A DNA stretch of 64,000 bases from an uncultured bacterium (GCA_949291515.1 CASEVY010000007.1:62001-126000), one strand, 5' to 3'; counted from the first letter of the stretch, positions 21,469-30,448 are shown. Notes: generated from the sequence alone by a model not told the origin. Made by a program: numbers and translations.

Positions 21469-22164
21469 ATGAGAAATATACTTATATTAGCCCTTTGTTT
21501 TTTTGTTTCGGCCTGCGCGCCGAAAACTTATATAAGCAAAAGTTATAACTTTAACAACTTAAAGAGAATAGGCGTTTTGCCTTTTGCTTCGCCCGACGAC
21601 GCTTTTAGCGGAGCGGAAAATCTTTTTACCAAGAGTCTCATTAAATACGGCTATACGGTGGTGGAACGGGCCCAAATAGAGGAAGTGTTAAACGAGCATA
21701 ATTTGTCCGCAACCTCTTACCTTTCGCCGGCGGTAACGCGCCAATTGGGGAAAGTGCTGGGCGTAGACGTCCTTTTGACCGGCGAAATTACCTCCTATAT
21801 GCCGGAACAAAAACAACTTGTTTACAATGTAAGCAGGCGGACTTCAAGCGAGCCGGTATTCTCAAAAGAGGTGGTAAAAAACCCAGACGGCAATATCCAA
21901 ATAAAAAGTACTTATGCGGGGCAGCAGCACACAAGCAGCAGGGATATATATCCGGTAGAATACACCATTTACGCGCAAGTGGGAGTGGTGGCAAAAATGA
22001 TTGATGTGGATACGGCCGAGATTATTTGGGTGGGCGACGATACCAAAGAGGGCGTAAGCGGATTGGACGCACTCTCTTCAAGCGCGAACGCTCTGATAAA
22101 AAGTTTTGACAAGAAAGTGCGCAAAGCAAAGCAGGAATATCAGGAAAAACAGGAAAAAATATGA
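21469..22164 (+). CDS. CsgG/FlgO-like lipoprotein
   Basis: A 231-residue exported lipoprotein: hydrophobic leader then lipobox FFVSAC with Cys16. The mature part has the pattern shared by CsgG, FlgO and LpoB-type proteins: LKRIGVLPFASPDD, a helix ending FTKSLIKYGYTVVERAQIE, then LGKVLGVDVLLTGEI and a late strand KMIDVDTAEIIWVG. CsgG secretes curli subunits; relatives act in flagellar or cell-wall assembly. No curli or flagellar genes are nearby, so the role is open. It overlaps the next gene by four bases (ATGA). Confidence 0.75.
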   Translation: MRNILILALCFFVSACAPKTYISKSYNFNNLKRIGVLPFASPDDAFSGAENLFTKSLIKYGYTVVERAQIEEVLNEHNLSATSYLSPAVTRQLGKVLGVDVLLTGEITSYMPEQKQLVYNVSRRTSSEPVFSKEVVKNPDGNIQIKSTYAGQQHTSSRDIYPVEYTIYAQVGVVAKMIDVDTAEIIWVGDDTKEGVSGLDALSSSANALIKSFDKKVRKAKQEYQEKQEKI

Positions 22165-22412
22165 AAATAGGCGGGGAAGAAGAATTTGAATTTCACGGCG
22201 CGAGCCCCGCTTTTTGGCTTATACTGTGCGCCGTGTTGATACCATTGGCTTTGTTTTTTGCCAGACAGATGATATATGTGCCAGTTGACACCGGCGTGGT
22301 AAAGGATTTCGTATTGGACGAAAGCAAAGAAAAGGCCAGCCCGATAAAGAAATACTTTCCAAAGCCATATTCCGTCAACGATTTGGCGAGAGGAGATTAT
22401 GATAGACATTAA
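22161..22412 (+). CDS. Small single-pass membrane protein of unknown function
   Basis: 83 residues: a short acidic N-terminus, one transmembrane helix (AFWLILCAVLIPLALFFA, residues about 17-34) and a charged C-terminal region containing SPIKKYFPKPYSVNDLA. I do not recognise the family. Its ATG overlaps the CsgG-like stop by four bases and its end overlaps serS by 14 bases, so all three are probably made together. Confidence 0.75.
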   Translation: MKIGGEEEFEFHGASPAFWLILCAVLIPLALFFARQMIYVPVDTGVVKDFVLDESKEKASPIKKYFPKPYSVNDLARGDYDRH

Positions 22413-23691
22413 AATTTTAAACGCCGATACTGAAGGAACTAAGAAGAAACTTGCCTCCAGAAATCCCAATTTGACGCAGCTTGCCGATAAAGTGCTGGAA
22501 GAAGAAAAGGAATATAAAGCGGCGCTGTTGGAAGTGGAAAATTTAAGAGCCAAAAGGAACGATCTTTCCAAGAAGATAGGCATAGTGCGCGCCAAAGAAG
22601 GCCCCGAAGCGGCCAAAGCCGTAATGGAAGAAGCCAATAAACTTAAAGAGAGTATGCAGGGAAAAGAGAGCGAAGTCGCCGCTCTTAAAGAAAAAATCCG
22701 CCAAACGCTTTTGACGATTCCCAATCTTCCCGCGGACGAGGTGCCCGTCGGGCCGGACGAAACGGCCAATATCGTGGTAAAAGAAAACACCTTGCCTATC
22801 CCTCAGTTTGATTTTAAAGTAAAGGACCATCACGAAATAGGGGAAAGTTTGGGCATATTGGATTTTGCTACCGCGGCGAAACTTTCCGGCAGCAGATTCG
22901 CTTTGCTAAGAGGAGACGGCGCCCACTTGGAAAGGAGCTTAATCTCCTTTATGATAGATTTGCACGTCAAAAACGGCTATACCGAATTTATGCCTCCCGC
23001 CATAGTAAACGCGGAAGTGCTTTACGGCACCGGCCAGCTGCCCAAATTTAAGGAAGATATGTATCACGTAGACGGCGAGGGCGATCAGTATTTGATTTCC
23101 ACCGCGGAAATACCGCTTACCAATATGCACAGGGGCGAAACTTTGCAAGACACCGATTTGCCAAAAGCCTTTACGGCTTATACGCCCTGTTTCAGGAAGG
23201 AAGCCGGTTCCTACGGGAAAGACACCAGAGGCCTTATCAGGCAGCATCAATTTAACAAGGTGGAAATGGTTTGGCTTGCCAAGCCGGAAGAATCTATGGA
23301 TATACTCGAAAAGATGACGCAGGAAGCGGAACTCGTTTTAAAAACTTTGGGGCTTCCTTACAGAAGGGTATTGCTTTCTACGGGCGATATGGGTTTTTCT
23401 TCCGCCAAGACTTTTGATTTGGAAGTGTGGTTCCCCAGCCAAAATATGTTTAGGGAAATATCCTCCTGTTCCAACTGCACCGACTTCCAAGCCAGACGCA
23501 TGAACTTGAGATTCAAACGCGGCGGCGGGAAAGGTACGGAATTCGTGCATACCTTAAACGGCAGCGGCGTGGCGGTCGGCAGGACTTTTGCCGCCATATT
23601 GGAAAATTATCAACAGGCCGATGGCAGCGTGATAATTCCGGAGGCTTTGCGTCCGTACTTCGGCAAAGACAGGATTACCCGCAATGATTAA
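22399..23691 (+). CDS. serS: Seryl-tRNA synthetase
   Basis: Class II synthetase that charges tRNA-Ser. The 430 residues have the N-terminal antiparallel coiled-coil arm (about residues 30-100, rich in Lys/Glu), then TAEIPLTNMHRGE, motif 2 CFRKEAGSYGKDTRG and motif 3 GVAVGRTFAAILENYQ. GAGAGGAG precedes the ATG inside the upstream gene. The TPR gene overlaps its last eight bases. Confidence 0.98.
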   Translation: MIDIKILNADTEGTKKKLASRNPNLTQLADKVLEEEKEYKAALLEVENLRAKRNDLSKKIGIVRAKEGPEAAKAVMEEANKLKESMQGKESEVAALKEKIRQTLLTIPNLPADEVPVGPDETANIVVKENTLPIPQFDFKVKDHHEIGESLGILDFATAAKLSGSRFALLRGDGAHLERSLISFMIDLHVKNGYTEFMPPAIVNAEVLYGTGQLPKFKEDMYHVDGEGDQYLISTAEIPLTNMHRGETLQDTDLPKAFTAYTPCFRKEAGSYGKDTRGLIRQHQFNKVEMVWLAKPEESMDILEKMTQEAELVLKTLGLPYRRVLLSTGDMGFSSAKTFDLEVWFPSQNMFREISSCSNCTDFQARRMNLRFKRGGGKGTEFVHTLNGSGVAVGRTFAAILENYQQADGSVIIPEALRPYFGKDRITRND

Positions 23692-24853
23692 AAAGCTGGT
23701 TTTAATCGCGGGCTTGGCTGTGTGTTTCAGCGCGGGGTGGGCTAATTCTCTTACGCCGGAAGTTTTGGCTTTGGCGGACGCGGGCGTGCGGGCGGTATAT
23801 GCTTTGGATTTCGATACCGCGCGCCAAAATATAGATACTCTTCTGCAAAAATATCCAAATTATCCTTTGGCATTGTTCGGAAGGACTATGATAGAATGGT
23901 CCCGCTTCGAATACGAGTTTGAAAAGAGCAATCCCGCGCAGGCGGAAATATTCCAAGACAGCATTTCAAGCTCGATAGAAGGTATAAAAGAATGGATTAA
24001 AGACAACGGCGAGGAAGCGCAGGCCTATATGGCGCTTGGCGGCGTATACGGCGTTAAAGCGCGATTTGAGCTTGCCAACAGAAGTTATATAAAGGCTTAT
24101 TTTTCCGGCAGGAAGGGCCTTAAATATATGAATAAAGCCACCAAGCTCGACCCTGAAATGTACGATGCGTATTTGGGCGAAGCGATTTATCAATATTATG
24201 CCGGCACCTTGCCGGCGGTGGTAAAGGTGTTGGCGAAATTGGTCGTCAGCGGCGACGCTCAGAAGGGAATAGATTATCTTAATATGATAAAAGAAAAGGG
24301 CCGTTTCAGCGCCGATACCGCCAAATTGCTTTTGGTGGAGATATCGATAGAAAGCGACAAATACTACAATCCCCCTTTAGCCGATAAGTATATACACGAG
24401 ATATTGGAAAAATACCCGGATAATCCTCTCTATAATTTTGTGGCGATAATCGCTTCTTACGAGAATAAGGATTATGACAATGTCTATAAACAAGCGTCTG
24501 ATTTTTTAAACAATATCGGCGTAAAGCCTTTCTATAAAGACATATACATTGCCCGCTCTTATACGGCGATGGGTACGGCTTTAATGGCAAAGGGCGAGTA
24601 TGAGGAAGCGGCGAAGGTATTTGAACAAAGCAGACAGGCGACAAAAGATCAGGAAATGAGCCGCTGGCAGCTGTACAATGAATTTCGTCTGGCGCAATGC
24701 TATGACGCGCAAGGGCGGACGGATCTTTCCGAGCCGCTTTACAAAAACATAATAGCGCGCAAACAGAATTGGGGCATAGATGAAGTCGCTAAAGCCAGTT
24801 TAAAAGAACCTTTTAAGCCCGGTACGGAACTTGGGAGAATGTCTCCTCCATAA
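23684..24853 (+). CDS. Exported TPR-repeat protein
   Basis: 389 residues with a signal peptide (MIKKLVLIAGLAVCFSAGWA, cleavage after about residue 20). The mature protein is helical with degenerate tetratricopeptide repeats: ALDFDTARQNIDTLLQKYPN near the N-terminus, and AMGTALMAKGEYEEAAKVFE plus FRLAQCYDAQGRTDLSEPLY near the C-terminus. Probably periplasmic or outer-membrane associated; partner unknown. Coupled to serS by an eight-base overlap. Confidence 0.8.
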   Translation: MIKKLVLIAGLAVCFSAGWANSLTPEVLALADAGVRAVYALDFDTARQNIDTLLQKYPNYPLALFGRTMIEWSRFEYEFEKSNPAQAEIFQDSISSSIEGIKEWIKDNGEEAQAYMALGGVYGVKARFELANRSYIKAYFSGRKGLKYMNKATKLDPEMYDAYLGEAIYQYYAGTLPAVVKVLAKLVVSGDAQKGIDYLNMIKEKGRFSADTAKLLLVEISIESDKYYNPPLADKYIHEILEKYPDNPLYNFVAIIASYENKDYDNVYKQASDFLNNIGVKPFYKDIYIARSYTAMGTALMAKGEYEEAAKVFEQSRQATKDQEMSRWQLYNEFRLAQCYDAQGRTDLSEPLYKNIIARKQNWGIDEVAKASLKEPFKPGTELGRMSPP

Positions 24854-24898
24854 AAATGGGGGCTTGTTTTTATTTTAAAATACGGCATACTATATAAG

Positions 24899-24919
24899 GC
24901 CGGCCGAAAGCCGGCTTTT
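24899..24919 (+). terminator. Terminator after the TPR gene
   Basis: GCCGGC-CGAAA-GCCGGC followed by TTTTAG, 45 bases after the stop. The T run is short, so termination may be partial. Confidence 0.6.
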
Positions 24920-24948
24920 AGTAGGCCTGTATAAAAAGGAGGGGTTAA

Positions 24949-25728
24949 ATGAAAACTAAGAAGTATGCAGGACTGTTGTTGAGCGTCGCGTTTATAGTAA
25001 GTGCGACCGCGGCTTTTGCAAGACCTGATGACAGAGGAGTAAGACGCGAAGACAGAAGAAATTTCCGCGCCCACAATTATATTGCACAGGATTGCGCGGT
25101 GATGTTCCCCAGAGCGTTGCACGGCAATATGGACGCTTTTGAAGACGATATGGAATATTATATGGAAACGTCTTCTTTCTGGGAGAAATGCGTAGCACCG
25201 TATTTGGACAGAGGCCAAAACGCGGTAATAAGCTATCAAGTTTATACCGACGGGAATATGCCCAATGCAAGAGAAGTGGCTCAGGGCGTAAAATCGGCCA
25301 AGGAATTTACGGAAGAATTGACTGATTATATCGAGGACGTGCAGGAATATACCGGCATATACGAAAGACCGGAACGGTTTACCTATTTGCAGGTTCCCGC
25401 TTCAGTCAATATGAGCAAACAGCTTTTGCGTGAAGTGAAAAAAACGAACAAAAAATATAAAGCCAAAAGCGATATGCCCAAAATATGGGTTGAGCTGAGC
25501 TTTGTTCCGGCCGATACTCGCGCGGATATCGGCGCGATAACGGTGCTCGGCCCCGGTTCCAAAGGGATAGTAAAGCCGGAACCCAGGCCGGCCCGCGGCG
25601 TCGTACCGGCGGAACATTTGCGTCCCGCTCATCATGGCGCTGCGCCTGATGCCCTAAGGCCTGAAGCCGCCCCTAAACCGGCAGCCGACCCTGCGGCTAA
25701 ACCGGCGCCGGCTGCGCCCGCCAAATAA
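24949..25728 (+). CDS. Exported protein of unknown function with Pro/Ala-rich tail
   Basis: 259 residues. A signal peptide (KKYAGLLLSVAFIVSATAAFA, cut after about residue 24) is followed by an Arg/Asp-rich segment, a central domain (DCAVMFPRALHGNMDAFEDD; FTEELTDYIEDVQEY; MPKIWVELSFVPAD) and, from about residue 210, a low-complexity tail of Pro, Ala, Lys and Glu that could reach across the wall. Only two cysteines occur in the mature part, so a disulfide is possible. I do not recognise the family. AAGGAGGGG gives a strong start, and it is a single-gene unit with its own terminator. Confidence 0.75.
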   Translation: MKTKKYAGLLLSVAFIVSATAAFARPDDRGVRREDRRNFRAHNYIAQDCAVMFPRALHGNMDAFEDDMEYYMETSSFWEKCVAPYLDRGQNAVISYQVYTDGNMPNAREVAQGVKSAKEFTEELTDYIEDVQEYTGIYERPERFTYLQVPASVNMSKQLLREVKKTNKKYKAKSDMPKIWVELSFVPADTRADIGAITVLGPGSKGIVKPEPRPARGVVPAEHLRPAHHGAAPDALRPEAAPKPAADPAAKPAPAAPAK

Positions 25729-25746
25729 GATAATTTACGCGGAGAA

Positions 25747-25775
25747 AACCCCGGCTTTGAAAGCCGGGGTTTTTG
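25747..25775 (+). terminator. Terminator after the Pro/Ala-rich exported protein
   Basis: AACCCCGGCTTT-GA-AAGCCGGGGTTTTTG, 18 bases after the stop. The stretch from here to 25950 holds no gene or RNA that I can support. Confidence 0.9.
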
Positions 25776-25952
25776 TTTGCTCTGTACTTAAAATTTTTTA
25801 TTAGAGTTCTTAATAATGGCAGGTGTTTAGCGATGAACAAGAGATGGGAGGGCCGTCTGATTAAATAAATTCGTTTTTATCTTTCGGGCTGATGATTATA
25901 ATAAATCTTTTTTTGTCAGGCCATTTATAAAGACGAACCATCGCTCAAAAAC

Positions 25953-25983
25953 AAAAGCCCCCGTCCATATGGCGGGGGCTTCA
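25953..25983 (-). terminator. Terminator of the small duplicated protein gene
   Basis: On the minus strand GAAGCCCCCG, a loop and CGGGGGCTTTTGTTTTTG follow the stop at 26003 by 20 bases. Confidence 0.85.
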
Positions 25984-26002
25984 AATCAATGCGTAAACTT
26001 TA

Positions 26003-26227
26003 TTATTTCGCGTTTACCATTTTCGCTCTGGAGATATCGCCTTTCTTATCTAAGAAATAAAGAAAGCCTTTCTCTTTTTTGATGCCGGCTTTGGCTACTT
26101 TTTTGGCTTTTCCGCCTTTTTTGCCGCCGCGGGCCATCTGTACTCTGGAGACGTCGCCGTCTTTATCGATGTAATAAAGGAAGCCGTCTTCGCGTTCTAC
26201 GCCAACTTTAAGAACTTTTTCTGCCAT
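26003..26227 (-). CDS. Small basic protein with an internal duplication (GFLYYIDK module)
   Basis: 74 residues, strongly basic. It is two copies of one unit of about 28 residues: KVGVEREDGFLYYIDKDGD then VSRVQMARG, and KAGIKKEKGFLYFLDKKGD then ISRAKMVNA, joined by a Lys/Gly linker (GKKGGKAKKVAK). The repeated G-F-L-Y-[YF]-[IL]-D-K-x-G-D-[VI]-S-R pattern suggests two small beta-hairpins. AGGAG nine bases before the ATG and a dedicated terminator support a real single gene. Function unknown; basic character would allow nucleic-acid binding, which is inference. Confidence 0.85.
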   Translation of the reverse strand: MAEKVLKVGVEREDGFLYYIDKDGDVSRVQMARGGKKGGKAKKVAKAGIKKEKGFLYFLDKKGDISRAKMVNAK

Positions 26228-26345
26228 GGTATTTCTCCTGCTTGGAATAGGGCCTTTAAGCCCGATACCACAAGTCTAATAAAAAAATGAAATATATGCA
26301 AGGGGTTTTTTAGTCGGGCGCTCCGTCTGAGAAATTTGACGTTTT

Positions 26346-29300
26346 TTATTTCATTTCAAAATCCCAGGCCTTTTGTCCGAAGTTTTCTTCTATAAAATTT
26401 ACCAGCGAATTGTGAATAATTATTCTGTGCGGAGTTTTTATCAATGTCTTTTTGCCGTTTTCTTCTATATCCAAATAGACTTCCGTCAAACCTTGGGCGG
26501 CTTGCAGCAGGGCATTGAGTCTAAACAGGTCTTCCTTTTTGTAGGAGCAAGGCAGATGTACGATAAAACGGGCGGCTTTCCTTGATATCGCATTGAGGAT
26601 AGGCTCCACGGAAGAGACCATAATCTCGGGCTTTGCGGAGAATTCGTCGCCCCTGATATCGCCCGTAACTATTACCGCTTGGTTGATTTCCACTTTTCCG
26701 TTTATGGCGCTCCATGCGCGGCTGAAAGCGTTTGCCGTAATGGATTGCGATTCGTCCTCAATGGTTAGCTGTGCCCAGTTGTCTTTGTTTTTTGTCTGGC
26801 GTTTTTTTATTCTGGAGATTATGCCGGCCACTTCCACCGTGCCGACTGTAGGATTGTCGTGTACGGAGGATATGTCCGTTTTAAGAAATTTCTTTATATG
26901 TCTTTGGTATTTGCTCAGCGGGTGGCCCGATAGATATAGACCAAGGACTTCTCTTTCGTTGTTGAGCAGCTCGGCCTTTGTCAAAGGCGGCACTTTCTTG
27001 AGGACCGGCTTTGACTGTATGGTTATATCGACCATACCGTCGCCAAAAAGAGTCGAGGCCGCACTCTCTTTTTCCTGTTTGATTTTTATGGAATGTGTAA
27101 CGACAGGGTCTATATCGCTTAAAAGCTGGGCTCTTAACGCAAGAGGATCTTCTTTTGGATATAAGGAGTCGAAAGCGCCCGCCATCGCGAAAGATTCCAA
27201 AGATTTTCTGTTTGCCAAATAAAGGTTTATCCTTACGCAGAAGTCGTACAAATCTTTATAAGGGCCGTTTTCTTCCCTTTCCTTCACTATATTTTTACAG
27301 CCTTCTTCGCCTACGTTTTTTATGGCGGTAAGGCCGAAGCGAATGGCCTCTTTTCCGTTTGGCAATTTCTCTACGCTGAAGTACGGTTTCGATTTTTGGA
27401 TGTCGGGCGGGAGAACGTCAAATCCCATTCTTCTGGCTTCTTCCAGATAGGTAACGATTTTGTTTTCTTTATCGGAAGAACCGATGGCGTTATGGCCTAT
27501 TTCGTTGGTAAGAGAGGCGCACATAAATTCTATCGGGTAATTGGCTTTTAAATAGGCGGTTTGATAAGATACCAAAGCGTATGCCACCGAATGGGACTTG
27601 TTGAAACCGTATTCGGCGAATTTGGCCATTTGGTCGAAAATCTTGTTTGAGAGTTTTGCGGGTACGCGGTTCTTCTCGGCGCCGGTGATAAACTTCTCGC
27701 GGAATTTTTCCATAATGTCTATCTTCTTCTTACCCATTGCTTTACGCAGAGTATCGGCTTCGCCGGGCGTAAAACCGCTAAGCGCTTTGGAGACCTCCAT
27801 AATCTGCTCTTGGTAAATCATCGTGCCGTAAGTTTCTGCCAGGATAGGCTCCATCAGTTTGTGGTCTACGGTAATTTTTTCCGTACCGTTTTTTCGTTTG
27901 ACGAAACTTTCCAGCATACCGCTTTGCATCGGGCCCGGCCTGTATAGCGCGACCAAAGCCGAAATATCGCTGAATACGCTTGGTTTTAAACGTTTTACCA
28001 AATCTTTCATTCCCCCGCTTTCCAGCTGGAACACGCAGGTGGTATGCGCCGCCTGAAGCAGTTCGTAAGTTTTTTTGTCGTCAAGGGGGATATTGTCTAT
28101 ATCGATGTCTATGCCGCGCAGCTCTTTTACCATTTTTATGGTATTGTCTATAACCGTTAGAGTTTTTAGGCCGAGGAAGTCTATTTTCAAAAGGCCCATA
28201 TCCGATACGGTGTTGCCTTCAAACTGCGTTGTTATAATACCTTTTGACCCTTTTGCCAAAGGCGTGTATTTTGTTACTTCCTCTTTTGTTACCAGAAGCC
28301 CCGCGGCGTGTACGCCGGTATGTCGTTTAAGTCCTTCGATTTTCATTGCATATTCAAAAAGTTGTTTGACTTTGGGGTTCTTTTCCATTTCCGAACGGAT
28401 TTCAGGCACTTGCTCTATCGCTCCGTGAATGGTGGCTTTTAAATCGTCCGGTATATATTTGGCAAGACGGTTGGTGTCCGTTACGCTGAAACCCAAAACG
28501 CGGGCGGTGTCTTTTAGAGCCAATTTCGCTTTCATCGTACCGAAGGTTATTATCTGCGCCACGTTTTTATTGCCGTATTTATGACGCATATATTCTATTA
28601 CCTTCTCGCGGCCCGCGTCGGAAAAGTCGATATCCAAATCCGGCATGCTGACGCGGTCCGGGTTAAGAAAGCGTTCAAAAAGCAATTTGTTCTTTATCGG
28701 ATCGAGTTTTGTTATGTCCATACTGTAAGCCACTATGGAGCCCGCACCCGATCCTCTGCCCGGCCCTACCGGTATGTCATTGTTGCGGGCATAGCTGATA
28801 AAATCAGCTACTATAAGGAAGTATACCGCGAAACCCATTGATGATATTACAGACAGTTCATAGTCCAATCTTTGCTGGTATTGAGAAGGAATTTTATCGG
28901 TTTTAAGTTTCTTTTTTAGGCCTTCTAGGCATTTAAACCTAAGGTAATCGGCGTGGGAGGCGAATTCTTTGGGAATTTCGAAGTTGGGCATTACGAAGCC
29001 TTCTTTCTTGAATTCCAGATTGCATTTTTCCGCCACTTCCAAAGTGTTTTTTATCGCGTCGGGCGCGTAGTCGAACAATTTGGCCATTTCTTCGCCGCTT
29101 TTAAAGTACAATTCGTGGGTGGTCATTTTAAGGCGGTCCGGATCGTCGAGCGTTTTGCCCATGGCTATACACATATGTATATCGTGTGCCTGCCAGTCTT
29201 CCCGTTTTTCGTAGTGGCAGTCATTAGTGGCTACTAGCGGTATCCCGGTTTTTTTGGAGACTTCCAAAAGCACTTTAAGCGCGGCCTGTTCTTCCGGTAT

Positions 29301-29849
29301 GCCGTGGTCCATAATTTCGATGTAATAATTGCCTTTGCCCAGCGCTTCCTGATATTTCAAAGCCAATTTTATGGCTTCTTCCTCTCCTTTATACAGGGCG
29401 GTTTGTGCCAATTCGCCTTTAAGGCAGCCCGACAGCACCAAAAGACCCTCTTTATTTTTACACAGCAAGTCGAAGTCTATTCTTGGGTGATAATAAAAGC
29501 CGTCCACCCAAGCGTCGGAGTTTAACTGCATCAAATTGTGATAGCCTTGCAAATCCTTGCTCAAGACGGTAAGGTGGTTATAGGAACTTTTGTCCTTATC
29601 GATGACATTGTATTTGAAAGGAGTCGAATAAAATTCACAGCCTATTATGGGCTTTACGCCCACTTCACGCGTGTTTCTGTAAAATTCCATTGCGCCGTAC
29701 ATATTGCCGTGATCGGTCATTGCGAAGGCTTTTATTTTTTGTTCGGCCAAACCTTTAAGAAATGAAGACGGCCCCTTGCCCGCGATGCGTATCATACCGT
29801 CAAGCAGGGAGTATTCCGTATGATTGTGAAGGTGTACAAATTCCGTCAT
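26346..29849 (-). CDS. dnaE: DNA polymerase III alpha subunit
   Basis: Replicative polymerase, 1167 residues, usual DnaE length. The N-terminal PHP domain keeps its metal ligands: VHLHNH (His8, His10), Asp17, MTDHGNMYG, the Glu of IGCEFY, the His of HLTVLSKD, the Cys of SGCLKGE and NDCHY. The polymerase core has GPGRGSGAGSIVAYS and the catalytic aspartates in PDLDIDFSD near residue 400. HhH, an OB fold (VEVAGIISRIKKRQTKNK) and the C-terminal tau-binding region follow. No Shine-Dalgarno sequence is visible before the ATG. It is divergent from the NUDIX gene. Confidence 0.98.
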   Translation of the reverse strand: MTEFVHLHNHTEYSLLDGMIRIAGKGPSSFLKGLAEQKIKAFAMTDHGNMYGAMEFYRNTREVGVKPIIGCEFYSTPFKYNVIDKDKSSYNHLTVLSKDLQGYHNLMQLNSDAWVDGFYYHPRIDFDLLCKNKEGLLVLSGCLKGELAQTALYKGEEEAIKLALKYQEALGKGNYYIEIMDHGIPEEQAALKVLLEVSKKTGIPLVATNDCHYEKREDWQAHDIHMCIAMGKTLDDPDRLKMTTHELYFKSGEEMAKLFDYAPDAIKNTLEVAEKCNLEFKKEGFVMPNFEIPKEFASHADYLRFKCLEGLKKKLKTDKIPSQYQQRLDYELSVISSMGFAVYFLIVADFISYARNNDIPVGPGRGSGAGSIVAYSMDITKLDPIKNKLLFERFLNPDRVSMPDLDIDFSDAGREKVIEYMRHKYGNKNVAQIITFGTMKAKLALKDTARVLGFSVTDTNRLAKYIPDDLKATIHGAIEQVPEIRSEMEKNPKVKQLFEYAMKIEGLKRHTGVHAAGLLVTKEEVTKYTPLAKGSKGIITTQFEGNTVSDMGLLKIDFLGLKTLTVIDNTIKMVKELRGIDIDIDNIPLDDKKTYELLQAAHTTCVFQLESGGMKDLVKRLKPSVFSDISALVALYRPGPMQSGMLESFVKRKNGTEKITVDHKLMEPILAETYGTMIYQEQIMEVSKALSGFTPGEADTLRKAMGKKKIDIMEKFREKFITGAEKNRVPAKLSNKIFDQMAKFAEYGFNKSHSVAYALVSYQTAYLKANYPIEFMCASLTNEIGHNAIGSSDKENKIVTYLEEARRMGFDVLPPDIQKSKPYFSVEKLPNGKEAIRFGLTAIKNVGEEGCKNIVKEREENGPYKDLYDFCVRINLYLANRKSLESFAMAGAFDSLYPKEDPLALRAQLLSDIDPVVTHSIKIKQEKESAASTLFGDGMVDITIQSKPVLKKVPPLTKAELLNNEREVLGLYLSGHPLSKYQRHIKKFLKTDISSVHDNPTVGTVEVAGIISRIKKRQTKNKDNWAQLTIEDESQSITANAFSRAWSAINGKVEINQAVIVTGDIRGDEFSAKPEIMVSSVEPILNAISRKAARFIVHLPCSYKKEDLFRLNALLQAAQGLTEVYLDIEENGKKTLIKTPHRIIIHNSLVNFIEENFGQKAWDFEMK

Positions 29850-29903
29850 TTTATTTTGCCGAATAAAAAGCTAATATAAAAACAAGCTGCAAATGGAGGC
29901 TCT

Positions 29904-30446
29904 ATGACACATTATAGTAAATTAGTAGAAAAGAAAATAAAGAGCAAAAAGATTTACAGAGGCGTAACCGGTTTTAACGTCGATACGGTAAGACTGGTAA
30001 ACGGGAAGACTTCTTTTAGGGAATATATGCTGCACCCCGGCGCCAGCGCGGTATTGGCTTTTATAGAGGGGAAAGTTTTGTTTGTGGAACAATATCGTTA
30101 TCCGGTTAAGAAGGTGACATTGGAGCTTCCGGCCGGCAAAATGAAGAAGGGTCAAAGTCCTCTTGCCTGCGCTCGCGCGGAGCTGGAGGAGGAAACCGGC
30201 TATAAAGCGGGCAAAATAAAGAAAATGCTCAGTTTTAACACGTCCGTCGCTTTTTCCGACGAAGTCCTGCACATATATTTGGCCGAGGATTTAAAGAGAG
30301 GGGAAATGCATCTGGACGCGGACGAATTTGTCAACGTAAAACTTATTGATTACGAAAAGGCCCTAAAAATGGTAAAAAGCGGTAAAATAACAGATTCCAA
30401 AACAATAATAGCCCTGCTTTATTATAAAGCGCTGTGTTTGGCCTGA
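29904..30446 (+). CDS. NUDIX hydrolase, ADP-ribose pyrophosphatase type
   Basis: 180 residues. Context motifs LFVEQYRYPV and LELPAGK are those of ADP-ribose pyrophosphatases (ADP-ribose to AMP plus ribose-5-phosphate). The Nudix box reads GKMKKGQSPLAC then ARAELEEETGY: the metal-binding ELxEE core is intact, but the first conserved Glu is Gln and the Arg of RE is Ala. It should still bind metal; activity may be altered. GGAGG eight bases upstream gives the start. It stands alone between dnaE and the unknown exported protein. Confidence 0.88.
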   Translation: MTHYSKLVEKKIKSKKIYRGVTGFNVDTVRLVNGKTSFREYMLHPGASAVLAFIEGKVLFVEQYRYPVKKVTLELPAGKMKKGQSPLACARAELEEETGYKAGKIKKMLSFNTSVAFSDEVLHIYLAEDLKRGEMHLDADEFVNVKLIDYEKALKMVKSGKITDSKTIIALLYYKALCLA

Positions 30447-30448
30447 AG

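Noticed and set aside
25776-25950. Possible small RNA or tiny ORF (11 codons from 25833) between two terminators, with a 7-base inverted AGCGATG/CATCGCT pair
   Set aside because: No promoter, no ribosome-binding site and the repeat is too short to exceed chance.
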